Source of the DNA: Calliopum simillimum | Taxonomy: Eukaryota > Arthropoda > Insecta > Diptera > Lauxaniidae | Length of the DNA stretch: 64,000 nucleotides | Direction: 5' to 3' | NCBI GenBank assembly: GCA_951812925.1 | Contig: OX638370.1 | Location: 111,862,897-111,926,896 of the forward strand | In this document: positions 1 to 11,489 of the stretch, piece after piece | Numbering within the stretch: the first letter of the stretch is position 1 | Layout of the letters: each line of letters opens with the position of its first letter | Program-made: the position numbers and the translations under genes | The notes under the pieces: generated by a model | Database searches by the model: none | Told to the model about the DNA's origin: nothing | Seen by the model: only the letters and a program-made list of their open reading frames with translations

Positions 1-824
1 TTTTCCATAACTAACAATGATTTCTCTTGGCTGGTGCTATAATTAAGTAAACAAAAAAGTTATTACAGAAAACACAATGAAAAAGATATCTTTTACGCAC
101 TCTTTTGTCTTAATCGTAACTTTGAAGACACCAAAAATTTTTGCTAATAATGATGGTTGCTTCTGTTTCTGACATTTGTTGATATACTCGAAATATTTCG
201 GAGCAAAGTTTTCAAAAATAGTTATATCAACTTTATTCATTTCTTTTAGCACAAAACGATCATCTATAAGTAAACTTAATGTTTTGAATTTGTTTTCAAC
301 ACGTAAAAAATTTAAACCAACCTGAAGTTTTACAAAAACGTGAACCGGATTTTCCACCTTTAGCCTCCCATTGTACACTCCTACTAAGTGAACGTGCCAA
401 ATGTATGCGGCATTCTTCCATTTCTGTTTGTAATTGCGAGCTGTCATCTTTATCTGCAATCGTCTCTGGTATTGTATCATTGGTTGATTTGTGCACAATT
501 TCAATTTCCGGACAATTGGAACCTGTTTTACTTTGCGAAACTTTAAGCTCTTCACGTTTTTTACTTTGCTCTAATTCTTTATAAAGTGATTTATCTAACT
601 TAGGTGGGCGCAAAGTGTGGACACGCATTAATTCGAAATCTTTTGCAAAGTATACTTTGCAGGTAAATTGTGCGCAGGTGTCTTGGAATGCAAGTTCAAT
701 GTGTGACGTATTCGTTTTAGTTTTAGATTTTTCTTCCTCATTACCGCTAGTATTCGAATTCGTATTGTTGTTTGAGGTTGATTTTGAGAATGTTTCTTTA
801 GACTGGTCTTCAATATCATGTGGA
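1..824 (-). CDS. fab1: Fab1 exons 10-12: start of the PIP kinase domain, cut by window edge
   Basis: Exon 10 (824-322) reads SPHDIEDQSKETF, then HIELAFQDTCAQFTCKVYFA and the glycine-rich GGKSGSRFCKT. Exon 11 (263-101) has DDRFVLKEMNKVDITIFENF, with the ATP-site Lys, and FAPKYFEYINKC. Exon 12 starts at 36 and gives TSQEKSLLVMEN before the window ends. The introns are 58 bp (321-264) and 64 bp (100-37). For exon 11 the GTGCGT donor, not the nearby GTAAAA, keeps the frame into exon 12. Confidence 0.92.
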
Positions 825-3800
825 CTAAAAACAAAATATTTTGAATAGAATCAAGATTTATAGATAATGTTATAATCTTATAGTATGGGCTTTATCGTAA
901 ACAAATATTTTCGAGAATTTATTCTCTTACTGCAATCGAAAAAAAAATTCCTGTAAGTGCAAAATTCGGAAATTCATTTAGCCGAACTCGTAACCCATCA
1001 ACAATTTTGTAATTTTTTTTTTTTTGTTTAGTGGTGCTAACTTTTCATTTTTAAAATCCACTAAAATGATTAAAAAAATGCGTTTTTTAAACAAAAAAAC
1101 AAAACACTTAAATAAATTTGAGTCAATTTTCACAAATTACTTCACTTTTGATCAGATGCTATTTACTTTGTTCATCTTTTCTTTTTTAATCTTCAGTGGA
1201 AAGGAAGAGAGTTTCCAGGCATATTTACGATAAGGCCCTATATATTTTTTTTAACATACCTTTCTTGTGCTTTTCTTTTAAGACTCGGACTGGCATTAGA
1301 AACATTGTTACCACTGCTCACCGTCGAATTTACATCATTTCCCAAATTGCCATTGCTTAGTAACAACCGTTGATAATCTATGCTGGTCAAACTGTAGGCA
1401 ATTATTGAGCTTAGATCATGATCATGCACAAGCACAGGGAAAGCACCCAACGGTAATGTATAATGTTCTTGTGGCAAAAATGGTGTTTCCAAAAGATTTG
1501 CATGACTAACTGAGGGCAAAAGATGAATTAACATTTTTTTTATTGATTTCTTATCATTAGAACTGGATGTTGCCACATGTGCTGCTTGATCGCTGGTAGT
1601 TTTCTTATCACCCATTATTTGTGCATTCACTGAATTATCAATCTCAGAAGCTATTTCATCAGCTGGTCTTATTACATTTTCAGGTGTAAGGTATGCAGGC
1701 AATCGTTGATTGTCAACATGAGTAGTTGCGCCGTGCGATACATCTGTATGTTCAGTACGTAAATCCTCTGTACAAATTGTGCCAGCATCTATATGATGAC
1801 CCACATCTACTTGTTGCTGTTGTTGTTGTTGCTGTTTCGCAGCCATTTTTTGTGCCACAGCCATTTCGTGTATACGTGGGCCCCAATGTTCAATATTTTC
1901 AGCAAGCACACGTTTCGACATAAGCAACGCATCGCTTATATCATAAGAATTAGCTTTTGCTTCAGTAAGCAGTGTTTGCATTATTTCGATATGTTGCTTA
2001 AACTTAAATTGATCTTTGCTCAGAGTTGTTTTTAAATTTGACAATAACGGTGAATTTTCATCTTCAGTCGCCAAATCAGCAATACGTTCATGTATGCGTG
2101 TAAATACTTCATGGCCTTTCATAGAAAAGCTTTTAATTTCTTCCAAAACTTTAAAATGTTCAAACGGCTTTGGTGGCATTAAATTCAATATTAATGTTGG
2201 TAAACCAATTTCCCATACCTCAATCGGCGTGTATATAAATTGTGCACCCACACCACGATAGCTGAAATAATGTATATAATCGCGATGTAGTGAGTGCTGG
2301 CATTTTCCAGTGCCAAATGATGAGCTAACTTCATCTACATTCGTTGAATCACTGAGGGAAAGTCTTTTATATGCATGACCGTGGAAGCGTAATTCCAAAT
2401 ACTTTGCAAACGACAGACATTTTGAGGTTTCAGATAATGGTACGCTTGGAGTCATTTCATTGCATATGGTACATCTTGCTGTAAAGTAAATTGTATTTAG
2501 TGCCGTTTTCGAGTTATCTTTGTTGAGAAGAACTTGGACGCAACCCATGGAGTGTACATATCTGTAAGGGAATTTAATTTATTAAACTATAAAATTTAAT
2601 TTTTATTATTTATTTGCCACCAAATAAGCATGCATCAAATAACATTGGCCCTATGCTCCTCCTAGGAGTTAAAGGAGAATACATACATATACATACAAAT
2701 AACATTGTTGGTTTGGGCTGGCTGTTCAAGGTGTTTATGTGAAACACCAATAAAATTACAATAAAAAGACAAAACAAGTTTATTGGAAGGCTGATTTGCG
2801 TTACATGTTTCGGGACCCACTATAACTAGGTCAAACCTCATCAGATGCATTTGCTGACATCTAGAAGATGTTTCAATCTATGGTAAAGGTTTGAATGAAT
2901 ATTTGGTATACTTAATATGCTCTATAGTATGTTCTTCTGGATGTCGGCAAATGCGTCTGATCAGGTTCGACAAATAAATAAATTTTTATATTTCTTTTAT
3001 GCATTTTCTTGGTTTTTTGTAATTTTATTGGTGTTTTAACAACAATGTCATCAGATCAATGGTTGTTGGTAGCAAATAATGTATATCATTTTCTGTTCCA
3101 AAAACATTTAAAATTACAAAATTATTATTAACAACTTACCTTCTAACGTGGTCTAACATTGGTAAATCACAGAGTGGGCATATGGAAGAGAGACGACAAC
3201 AATAACGTTGCAAGAATTGGCCTAACATTATATCTTGTTGTCCATAGAATTTCATATCTAACAATGTTGGTGGTGCACAGAAAGAAGGTTCGGATTTTGT
3301 ATTATAGTAAAAACTGCAGAACAACACTGGTAAACGTTGATGGTTTTCCAAATCCAGTGCGTCTTTATAAACGTGATCTTCACTTATTTTTTGAGGACGT
3401 TGATAGGATTGGCGACGTTTTAAAAATCTAAACACTGCACATGAATAAGAACATGTTTAAAAAAATATTAAAGAATAATGAACAGAAACTTACATTTATT
3501 TTTCTTTGGATAGCGTCCACCAAAAGCACGAAATTCTGCTAGTAGAGTTTGTACATCACGATTGTCAATGGGTGTAGTCATTTTAAGCGTTAAAAAGGGA
3601 TGTGGTGGTTTCAATTCTGGCTCCTCTGTCACTTTAACTAATTCTATGCTCTCTAAGCGTTCCAAATTATTGCTCAAGTTATTTGCGTTTGGCGTAGAAC
3701 TAGACCACTGTTTAGAATAATAAAGTTCAGTTGGAAAAAGTGAGCGCAATGGACATTTATGTCCCTGTTCAGTCTCGAAATACGGTAACGGGAATGTTAG

Positions 3801-6800
3801 GAATGGACTAATGGAGAGAACCGTTGAGCTTAAAGCAGACCTAAAGCGATTATCATAAGGCGTTTCAACAGCTAGCCCTATTACAGAGTTATCGGGTGAT
3901 AGTTTGACTGTTCCCATTTCAGCTGAGCGCAAAGGATCAGTAAAATCGGAAACATTCTCTGTTACAATTGTCAGAATTTTATCGTCCGACCTGCGTTCTG
4001 TTAAACGTTTAGATTTTGTTACTTTGGAACGTAGCTGTGGTTCTTCCTCTTGCTGATTTTCTTCATTATTTGCATTTTCATCAACAGGGCTTTGCTCTTT
4101 AGAATCGAAAATCGGTAATTTTGGTGAAAGTGGCTGTGCGAATTCATCAATAAGAAAAGACATTTCTAGGCGCCAATTGTAGCTATAATAAATAAAGAAA
4201 AAGAAATTAACAAATTATCTATATTATATGTAGTAACTTTTGAGTACCGTGCATAAACCAAAAACGATGCTACTTTTTTTAACTTTGCCAATTCCTTATT
4301 ATTTCCACCACGCAATAAACAGGTATAACCACGAGGACTAGATAGTTTCTCAAAGAACATTAAAGTTTTACTTGTAGCTGGTATAGAAGAAAATAATATT
4401 GTTCGTTAAGATGATTCAAAAACAATCAATAATAGCTGTGTTTCTTTTGACGCGTACATACAATTGTGGTAATTTCAAATTGCGATAACTTATGAACGCT
4501 GAGTCGTACGATAAAAAGTCCATGGTCTTTTTCAGTGAGAACCACATGCTCTACAAATAATTTTAGTTTTTTGTAAAAAAAAAAAAATAATTATTTAGAA
4601 GTTATTTTGAAAAAAGTGATTTTTTGCCGTTTATCGGCGCTTAACCAGTTTTTATAGAATAACTCCTAAAAGGTAAATTTTTTTAAAAATAAAATGATTT
4701 TTTTTTTTGCAGAGATGTAGTGATTCTCCATAAAAGAGTTCCTTAGAGTTTTTATTGTGCGACTCACTGTTCATGAGTTATCGCAATTTAAAAATAACTA
4801 CAATTGTATATACGCGTCAAAAGAAACACAGCTAATATATTTGCTATCAAACGAGCATGGAGAAGGTAATATAAAATTTCAAAAAACAAAGCAAAATGCA
4901 CAAGAGAAAAACAAAAATTTTATTGAAAGTCTGGTTTGCGTTACTAGTTTCGGGACCCAACATAGATCATCCTCATCAGACGCATTTGTCGACATCCAGA
5001 AGAACTTTCAAGCTTACATTATTTAACCTTTATCATAGATTTGTTGAGAATCACAGCAAAAAGAAAAATACGGCTCATGCAAAAAGTTTTAATTTGTGTT
5101 TTTCCCTCTTTATGCAACGCTCTGCTGTTTTCGCAGAGATTCTCAACAAATCTATGCTAGAGGTTAAATATAGTATGCTTGAAAGTTCTTCTGGTTGTCG
5201 GCAAATGCGTTTGATGAGGTCGACTTATGGTGGGTACCGAAACTAGTAACGCAAACCAGCCTTCCAATAAATTTCTTTTATACATTTTGTTTTGTTTTTG
5301 TAATTTTATTGGTGTTTTACATAAACAGAACAGTAGGCTCAAACCAACAATGCCATCTGATCTATGCTTGTTTGTTAGCAAATAATGTAAATCAGTTTCT
5401 GCTCCAAAAAAAAAAAAATCAGTAAAACTTTTTGGCGAACCGAATTATATATTTTTATGGTATATAATGATATTTTTATGATATTAATGTTTTACTTACC
5501 ACCACCATCATCATAGCTACGTATATAGAATGCATCACAAATGCCCAGTTTTGGTTTTGCAATATTCGACTCAACTGAGGTCATAATATCACATTGTAGT
5601 GTTCGTGCAAGACGTTCCATTACAGATAACTTTACATCCAATACTAAAGTAATACCTTTTGAGCGCAACATATCCTGAGCGATGCCAGCAACATTTTTAT
5701 GCACTAAAACTATATTTGGTTGAAAGCTCATAATACGTGCAGTTACATTTCTCAAATATTCTTTTTCCTGCAAAAGAACTGTCGAAATGCTAACGAATTT
5801 ACCCTCCACACGTTCATAGACAATTGGACATTGTAGCAACAGTACACGTGGACGCTCAAGACGTGTAGCCATATCTTTGTGAGCGACATTCTTTGAAAAA
5901 ACGACACCACCAACGATAGTGCATTCATGTCGCTTACCGCCAGGTACTTTCTTAAAATTTACATAATTTCGTATATCCATTAAGTCATTAGTGCAATATT
6001 CAGGCTTAAAATGATTCGCGGCTCGGCAGCAAAGAGGCTCAAGTACTTTAGCCCAACGTTGATCTAAATGAAAGTTACGTAACATTTGCGCAAGAATTTG
6101 CTCCTCATGTTCACAATATGATTCCAAAAGCTTAGAGGCAGTTGTTGTCGAGCGTATTGAATTTTCCATTTCATTGTCTTGTATTACGGAATTAAAAGAG
6201 AGCGAAGTATCTATTGATTTTAGAGGTTGATTGCTATCAAATTGTGGACTGTTGGCTTCTGACATGATGTCAATGAAATTTGAATTTTCACCTGGAATTC
6301 CAATCGCTTCAAAATCTTGCCTAAATGATAGATGAATAAGTACAATTACGAAATACAAGCAAGTTAACCATTACCTTTGTAACTCTGCAAACTTGTAATG
6401 CAAAGTCTCATCAAATTCAATTTGATCTGAATCAGGTACAATTGGTTGCAGAAATCCGGCAGCTAGCATTGCGCTTAAAATTGCTATAGCTTGCACTTTA
6501 TTTGATGATTTATTATTACTGTTGAGATATTCAATTAAATCACTGCCACAATTTTGCGCTGGCAATAAACTTTGCATTTCTTCGTGTAGAGTAATCAATG
6601 AATTTGATTGTTGTAAAATATTTTTACGATCAGCATTTGATAGATTATTTGGTTGATATGCAGCAAACCGTTCCTCTTGGTATCCAACGGAAACTTTGCG
6701 TTGTAATCCAGCATGCGTTGGTATAGTGTTTGCATTACTCGTTTCATTAATATCGTCCAGCTTGTTAGAGAGATCTTGTTGTAAGGCCTGTAAGTCTGCT

Positions 6801-8337
6801 TGTAGATCAACCGTAATATTAGGTGATTTTAAATAGCTTAGCACAATTTTTGAACAGTAGTTGCAGACTTTTAAGTCACCTATAGTTAGATTTTATTTAA
6901 ATAAAGTTTCACAAAATATTTTAAACAAAGATTAATTTTACCTGAACACATTATAATTTTTCCTGGCACAACTTGATTGCAACATTTTGAACAAAATATT
7001 TGTCCACACAGTCGACAATGATGCTTGCGTCGAAATGTGGAAAATTTTTGCGAACAATCGTAGCATTCTTTCGCTTTTGAATCAGGCATCCAAAAACGTT
7101 GTAAATCGGTATCTTTGTAGTTGCGTAAATCCTATAAAATAAATTTATAATCTGAATAGTGTTTTAAAGCCGCGTTGGGACACTATAGTATTGAGTCAAA
7201 CTTGGCTTCATAAAAATAAAAACGTAACATTAATTGCTTTTTGGAACAGAAAATGATAAACATTAATTATTACAAACAAAAATTAAATACCCTACACTGT
7301 AGTATTTTGAAAATTTTGCATGTACGGGAGGTAACACTCACTTTTAACCGAATCTAACTAGTTTTTGTTCAGATATTGTACTGCCTATTTTATGAGATAT
7401 ACCATGCCCTCTTGTTCGAGTTTTCTCAGAGCAACGCAATCACTGTTCTTAGTATTTGAGTGAAATTTGGATCGATTATCTCAAAAAACATTTTTAGTAA
7501 AGCATTTTTTAACTTTTGCTTGTGCGGAAGGCTGGTTGCGCTACTAGTTTCGCATAAATTTATAGCAAACCAACCTTCTAATAAATTTTTTGTTTTTCTT
7601 TTAAGCATTTTGCCTTGTTTTTGTTGTTTTGTTGTTGTTTTAAATAAACACACTGAATAGTAAGCTCAAACCAACAATGTCACCTAATCCATGCTTGTTT
7701 TCTGCTCAAAAAAAAAACAATTAAAATTACAAAATCTCAAAGAGCACACACTTAGAGTCATATTTGATAGATGCCATTTGCTAATTATCAGTTTAAAAAA
7801 ACTTACGCTATTTTTCGATGTCATAATGTTACTGATACGTGTCAAAACATTTGCCATAGTGCGTCCTTCTACAGCTTCCGCAGGCATTTCATCTATCTAT
7901 TTTGTATAAAAAAACATTATTAGAAAGCATAATATATGCGAGTATAAATTTCAAACCTTTTCGCTTGCTTCACTCAATTCCTCCGCTGTTGTTGTAGATG
8001 AAGAGCTTCGATCATTTGTAGTACCACTAACAACTGCTAAGGTATTTGGTGGCTGTGGTTTATTTGTTAAATTTAAGCTTGTTGATGAGCTATTTCTAGA
8101 AACCGAAGATGATTTTGTTTCATCGTTTTTAATATCTGCATAAAAAGTAGACTTTGCAGTAGCTTGTGATTGGGCACCACCACCACTATTGGGTATATCA
8201 TTGACAGTGTTATAACTTTGATTGTATACATTTTGTATTTTATTAACAAAACGCCCAAAAATTGTATCTGGTTCTTCATCTTCAAAGTCACGAGCAAACT
8301 CAGTGAGTTTTGTAGGTGAATGCAAGTTTTGATTCAT
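1..8337 (-). CDS. fab1: Fab1/PIKfyve, phosphatidylinositol 3-phosphate 5-kinase (3' end outside window)
   Basis: Twelve exons can be joined: 8337-7957, 7896-7807, 7131-6942, 6879-6375, 6320-5500, 4377-4248, 4182-3494, 3434-3140, 2561-1260, 824-322, 263-101 and 36-1. Every junction has GT-AG borders and consistent phase, giving about 1,701 codons without a stop. Domains in order: FYVE zinc finger (about residues 172-236, with RRKHHCRLCG), DEP (about 320-390), CCT/TCP-1-like (about 470-760), Cys/His-rich CHK region (about 1020-1120), then the start of the PIP kinase fold (GGKSGSRFCKT, then FVLKEM with the conserved Lys). The family converts endosomal PI3P to PI(3,5)P2 and controls endolysosome size. 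The start ATG at 8337 has AAAATG context, and an in-frame stop lies just upstream. Insect Fab1 is about 1,800-1,900 residues, so roughly the last 200 residues, including the catalytic and activation loops, lie off the left edge. Identification is secure. Exact splice sites are predictions. Confidence 0.95.
1260..3434 (-). CDS. fab1: Fab1 exons 8-9: Cys/His-rich region and polyQ linker
   Basis: Exon 8 (3434-3140) ends in CPLCDLPMLDHVRR and joins exon 9 (2561-1260) to give RRYVHSMGCVQVL. Exon 9 adds CTICNEMTPSVPLSETSKC, HGHAYKR and HRDYIHYFSY, the CHK homology region specific to the Fab1 family. It then has a long linker with a run of eight Gln near 1825 and ends KRKAQE. The donor is AAAG|GTATGT. 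The intron between them (3139-2562) is mostly a dispersed repeat. Confidence 0.92.
2600..3130. mobile_element. Foldback repeat copy 2 (fab1 intron 2562-3139)
   Basis: This is the same family as the 4.9-5.4 kb element. TTGCGTTACATGTTTCGGGA, CATCAGATGCATTTGC and the inverted TGTCGGCAAATGCGTCTGAT are recognisable. Outer GTGAAACACCAATAAAATTA and TTTTATTGGTGTTTTA face each other. It fills nearly the whole intron. Confidence 0.7.
3494..6320 (-). CDS. fab1: Fab1 exons 5-7: CCT/TCP-1-like domain and linker
   Basis: Exon 5 (6320-5500) carries LLESYCEHEEQILAQMLR, the PGGKRHECTIVGGVVFSKNV block and RPRVLLLQCPIVYER, all typical of the chaperonin-like domain of PIKfyve. This domain binds the Vac14/Fig4 scaffold in the family. 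Exon 6 (4377-4248) gives KTLMFFEKL and YTCLLRGG. Joining ...CG to C... across the 65 bp intron 4247-4183 yields ARYNWRLEMSFL, which confirms the splice. Exon 7 (4182-3494) continues into a low-complexity acidic linker. Intron 4378-5499 holds a MITE and a foldback repeat. Confidence 0.93.
4434..4833. mobile_element. MITE with ~70 bp terminal inverted repeats in fab1 intron
   Basis: The left end AGCTGTGTTTCTTTTGACGC and the inverted right end pair over about 70 bp with few mismatches, including ATTGCGATAACT in both arms. The ends are bordered by TA on both sides, compatible with a TA target site, though AAT/AAT is also possible. The internal sequence is AT-rich without coding potential. It is a non-autonomous DNA element of about 400 bp. 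Confidence 0.75.
4850..5430. mobile_element. Foldback repeat copy 1 (fab1 intron 4378-5499)
   Basis: Long arms (about 4895-5050 and 5140-5290) are inverted copies sharing TTTGCGTTACTAGTTTCGGG and the reverse of the TTGTCGACATCCAGAAG block. Outer sequences resemble the 2.6-3.1 kb and 7.5-7.7 kb copies (CAACAATGCCATCTGATC; AACACCAATAAAATTAC). It has no coding capacity. Confidence 0.75.
6375..7131 (-). CDS. fab1: Fab1 exons 3-4: FYVE finger and DEP domain
   Basis: Exon 3 (7131-6942) encodes DLRNYKDTDLQRFWMPDSKA and then the Cys pairs of the FYVE finger, with the PI3P-binding basic motif RRKHHCRLCG. A 62 bp intron (6941-6880) splits the finger. Exon 4 (6879-6375) restores it with DLKVCNYCSKIV, supplying the last Cys pair. 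The rest of exon 4 is a Gln/Asn-rich linker ending in a DEP-like segment (GSDLIEYL ... AAGFLQPI). Membrane recruitment to early endosomes follows from the FYVE family. It is not shown by the sequence alone. Confidence 0.93.
7480..7730. mobile_element. Foldback repeat copy 3, shortened (fab1 intron 7132-7806)
   Basis: GGAAGGCTGGTTGCGCTACT faces an inverted AGCAAACCAACCTTCTAATA. The right flank keeps the family end (AAGCTCAAACCAACAATGTC, CCATGCTTGTTTTCTGC). The centre of the element is deleted relative to the other copies. Confidence 0.65.
7807..8337 (-). CDS. fab1: Fab1 exons 1-2: N-terminal region
   Basis: Exon 1 (8337-7957) begins MNQNLHSPTKLTEFARDF and is rich in Ser, Thr and Asn, probably disordered. 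Its donor is AAG|GTTTGA. Exon 2 (7896-7807) reads IDEMPAEAVEGRTMANVL and ends at AGC|GTAAGT. Two overlapping ATAG acceptors occur before exon 2. Only the first keeps the frame. No catalytic motif is present. The following intron (7806-7132, 675 bp) holds a repeat copy. Confidence 0.88.
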
Positions 8338-8403
8338 TTTATCGTAAAAAAATTTAAATTTAATTTATTTATGTATCTATATAGTTTTATTTAAGTGTAG
8401 AAT
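8338..8403 (-). promoter_or_regulatory. 66 nt APC13-fab1 junction with AATAAA signals and possible splice acceptor
   Basis: Between the APC13 stop and the fab1 ATG there are only 66 nt. On the minus strand they contain AATAAA at 8391-8386 and again at 8369-8364, and an AG (CTATATAG, ending at 8377) that could serve as a splice acceptor for a fab1 leader exon. APC13 polyadenylation would cleave almost on top of the fab1 start codon. The three options are a dicistronic mRNA, alternative splicing from the APC13 first exon, or overlapping units. The sequence does not decide among them. Confidence 0.5.
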
Positions 8404-10680
8404 TTAAATAGCTGTTAAATTAAGTTGATCGCTCAATGATGATTCAGGTGCTAAAGAACCTAATGCCAGATCACTCCAACGTTGTTCCTGTGAGAAAATT
8501 TAAAAAAGAAAAAATACAAAGATTTATTAAATGCATAATGTAAGAACACGCTGATTTCATTACCTGTTCGCTTAGAGTTAAATGTGAGTCTCCACCGTCC
8601 GCTTCGGGATCTGGCAATTTTTCAACAGGCACTACAATTTGATCAAATGGCAATTCCTCCTCGCGCCATTTATCATCAACTATATCCAATAAATGACCAT
8701 CAGCTGGTGCCTTTAAGAAACAAAAATAGAAACAAATTTTGAAAGCGTTACTAATGTGTTCACTTTAAGCGACCAAATAACTTAAATTTTGCTTTGTCAC
8801 ATTTTAAATAAATGTATTCATATAATCATCTTTAACGGCCCGAATTCGATAAGTGGGGTTTTTCTATGAGCATATGATTTTCTATCATTGTGCTGCCTGT
8901 GTTTATAAAACGCATACGAAATTTATTATTATTGTGCTATTAAATTGTGGGAAGTAATTTCAATTGATAAAGAAATGTCATACCAAACACAATCGTTATC
9001 AGTTTAAAAAATCATTTTATCCCTCAGTGATGATGCATAGAGCTCAAAATACATACCGAAAGTTTAAAATTATGTAAGCTCTTAAAAGCTAAATAAACGA
9101 ACTAATAATTAAAGCAGATAGATAAACATATTGTTTAAAATATTCATATAGACACATTTGCGCACATATTTAAACAAATTTTTTCTTTAACAATTAGCAT
9201 TTATTCGTAAGTTCTTAAAGCTTTGGATGTTAAAATAAAATATTTTTCCCTGTAGAATAATATATATAAGTACAACAAGTAAGATAAATTAACATACTTT
9301 ACTTTAGTTTAACAGGTAAAAATCGTAGGACAAACAAGAGGTTTGCATTGTCTAAAATCTTTCTTCAGATTATATTAATTGTAAATGTGTAAAAAATTGC
9401 ATAGAACTTTACGGTACTAAAACGATAATTGATAGATGGGCATTTCCATGGTGTCGAACGTGACCGTCGAACACATTTAATGTAAAAAAAAAGTAAAAAA
9501 ACGGATTTTTACTTTAACAATAGGCTGAACTTATGGCTCTTAATTAGCCCTATAATTGGTGCTAAGGTTGATTTTTTAGTTTTCATTTTCGGTTTCAGTG
9601 TACCTAAAAATATACACAAATTTCAAATGTTTAGAACAAGTAAAATTCTAACCCCTAAGGGGTACGTGTATTAAGGGGCGCTATGTCAAATTCTGAGGGT
9701 GATGGGTAAATTCTGACCTCGGATTCGCTTTTAGCAAACCAAAAAACATATCGCATGGTAACTATCTCAACTTTCTACTACAAGCCTTTTTTGTGGGCGT
9801 TTGTAATGGATGTAGATTTTTTATACCAGTCATTCGTGACATTTCCATAAAAGTATCCCATTTTGCATCAGATACAAAAAGAGCGACAATTTCCCGTAAG
9901 GTATCGTTGATGAGATTAAGAGCGACAGTTTCTCATACATTTTCAGAAACAAGTCGATTACCGACTACGTTCAAACATTTTCATTATTAAAGAAAATAAA
10001 ATATCCACACTGTGAAGTATTTTACAATTCGCTGCATATATCTAACTGACATGGTCGTTAGTGAAAATGATTTCGGCGAATATTTAGCCAACTGGGTTAT
10101 ATAACTGCATATAAGATCACCATACAAAAACCAAACATCTTATTAGTTATGTGGCATATTTAGAATGCACTTTTTTTTAAGTCAAAAGTTGACTTTTACA
10201 GCTCGATAGATTCGTTTTTTCCCAAAAATTCAGAATATGTATAAGCATATTATTGGAGCGTTAGCTAATATGGAGTACACATTATTCATTTTTTAAATCA
10301 CATTCAATTAGAAAGGAATTTGATGAAGCATATGAATGTCTCCATCAAAGGCCACCCAGCCTTTAAAATAAACTAAACAAATCAATAAAATGATAATAGT
10401 TCGAACATAGACCGAATTTTTTCTTTTAACTAGTAAAATACTTAATCTATAACAGTGTCTAGTGTGCGTGCATTGAGGCTAAGCAGCTTTTTAATTTGTT
10501 AAAATCACTTCAGAGTTCTACTTAAAAAGGTCACAGTTCATTGGGTTCTGCAATGACTTGAAACTCAGTGAAGGTCACTAATGAGTTTTAATCAAATGTT
10601 TAATATACCATTAATAAAGAAAAATTAACCTAATTAAAATAAAAAAACATACATATCTCACTAATTACCTGACTGTCCAT
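8404..10680 (-). CDS. APC13: Anaphase-promoting complex subunit 13 (APC13)
   Basis: Three exons, 10680-10669 (MDSQ), 8710-8564 and 8487-8404, join in phase 0 to an 80-residue protein. Exon 2 contains GHLLDIVDDKWREEELPFDQ and LPDPEADGG. Exon 3 contains EQRWSDLALGSL and ends NLTAI-stop. The DDxWRE..LP and E..WxDLAL blocks are the signature of APC13, a small scaffold subunit (about 74 residues in vertebrates) that stabilises TPR subunits of the APC/C ubiquitin ligase. The start exon is only four codons. It is supported by the CAG|GTAATT donor, the clean phase and the family-typical MDS start. Intron 1 is 1,958 bp and intron 2 is 76 bp. The gene lies immediately upstream of fab1 on the same strand. 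Expression with fab1 is inferred from spacing. Confidence 0.9.
8711..10668 (-). other. APC13 intron 1, no recognisable content
   Basis: This 1.96 kb AT-rich intron has no ORF worth keeping. Short local duplications occur near 9890-9950 (GAGCGACA repeated). I recognise no transposon in it. Confidence 0.6.
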
Positions 10681-10899
10681 CACTTCCGAAATCAATTTAT
10701 GATAAAAAGTTTTCCAACTTTTTCACGTTGCGTTTGTTGACAAGCACTGTAATTTGGTTGCGCTAATATGTGTACAGAGATATTTAAAACAAAAATTAAA
10801 TATTTTACTATATACTTTGTGGATTTTCACTTTCGATTACCTCACGCGATTTAGAATAAATGAAAAATTATTGAAAAAAACAAAAAAAAAGTAAAAAGT

Positions 10900-10985
10900 A
10901 CATAAACAGCTGATTTTGGCAGCTGTCAGTGGTTGTCAGTCGTCAGCTGTTCGTTCAGTATTGCCGGACATGCTCAAATTCGGTG
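10900..10985. promoter_or_regulatory. Likely promoter block with three CAGCTG E-boxes
   Basis: CAGCTG occurs at 10907, 10920 and 10944, within 43 bp, about 230-260 bp upstream of the APC13 start codon. It lies in a patch that is more GC-rich than its surroundings. CAGCTG is a recurrent core-promoter-associated motif in flies. The motif is palindromic, so orientation is not informative. I assign it to the APC13/fab1 unit by proximity. No TATA box is evident. Confidence 0.4.
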
Positions 10986-11489
10986 ACTGCGTTCTGAGTC
11001 AGTGTTGGTTACCGTACTATAAAGATCAAATATACTAAAATTTCACCGTCATACCATAATTTTACTTGCGTCCTCAAAAATGTAGGACTTTTTTTACAAT
11101 AAACAGGGAGGGTTTGAATGAAGACCGAAAAATTTAAGACTCCTGGAACTATTCTGAACTACTTTTCTTGGATCCAGTTTTGGAAATTCACAAAACCAAT
11201 GGAGATTAAGCCATCGGAATATCGGGACATAGCTTTAAGAAAACCAATATAAGTTGTTTGGAAGCCCTTGATGGATTTTATAAACATTGGTATCATATGA
11301 AAGGTATTTTAATTGGCTACAAAATATAATTTATTTGTTTTTCTTTCTGTAACGCATGGAAAGGGGCGTGACAGTTATAGAAATGATACAAAAAAACATT
11401 TTTCCAAAAGAATTACGAAGAGTACCCTCATATTACTTTTCAAAGTCGAACAGATATGTGACCGAATCTATGAAAAGGGGATTATATGA
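10986..11489. other. Upstream flank of APC13, no recognisable feature
   Basis: Non-coding sequence between the CAGCTG block and the 11.5 kb repeat array. I see nothing in it. Confidence 0.4.

Noticed and set aside
615..848. Plus-strand open frame over 77 codons
   Set aside because: It is antisense to fab1 exon 10, whose translation is conserved. Shadow frame.
1726..2035. Plus-strand frames with Val or Leu runs
   Set aside because: They are the antisense of the fab1 polyQ tract.
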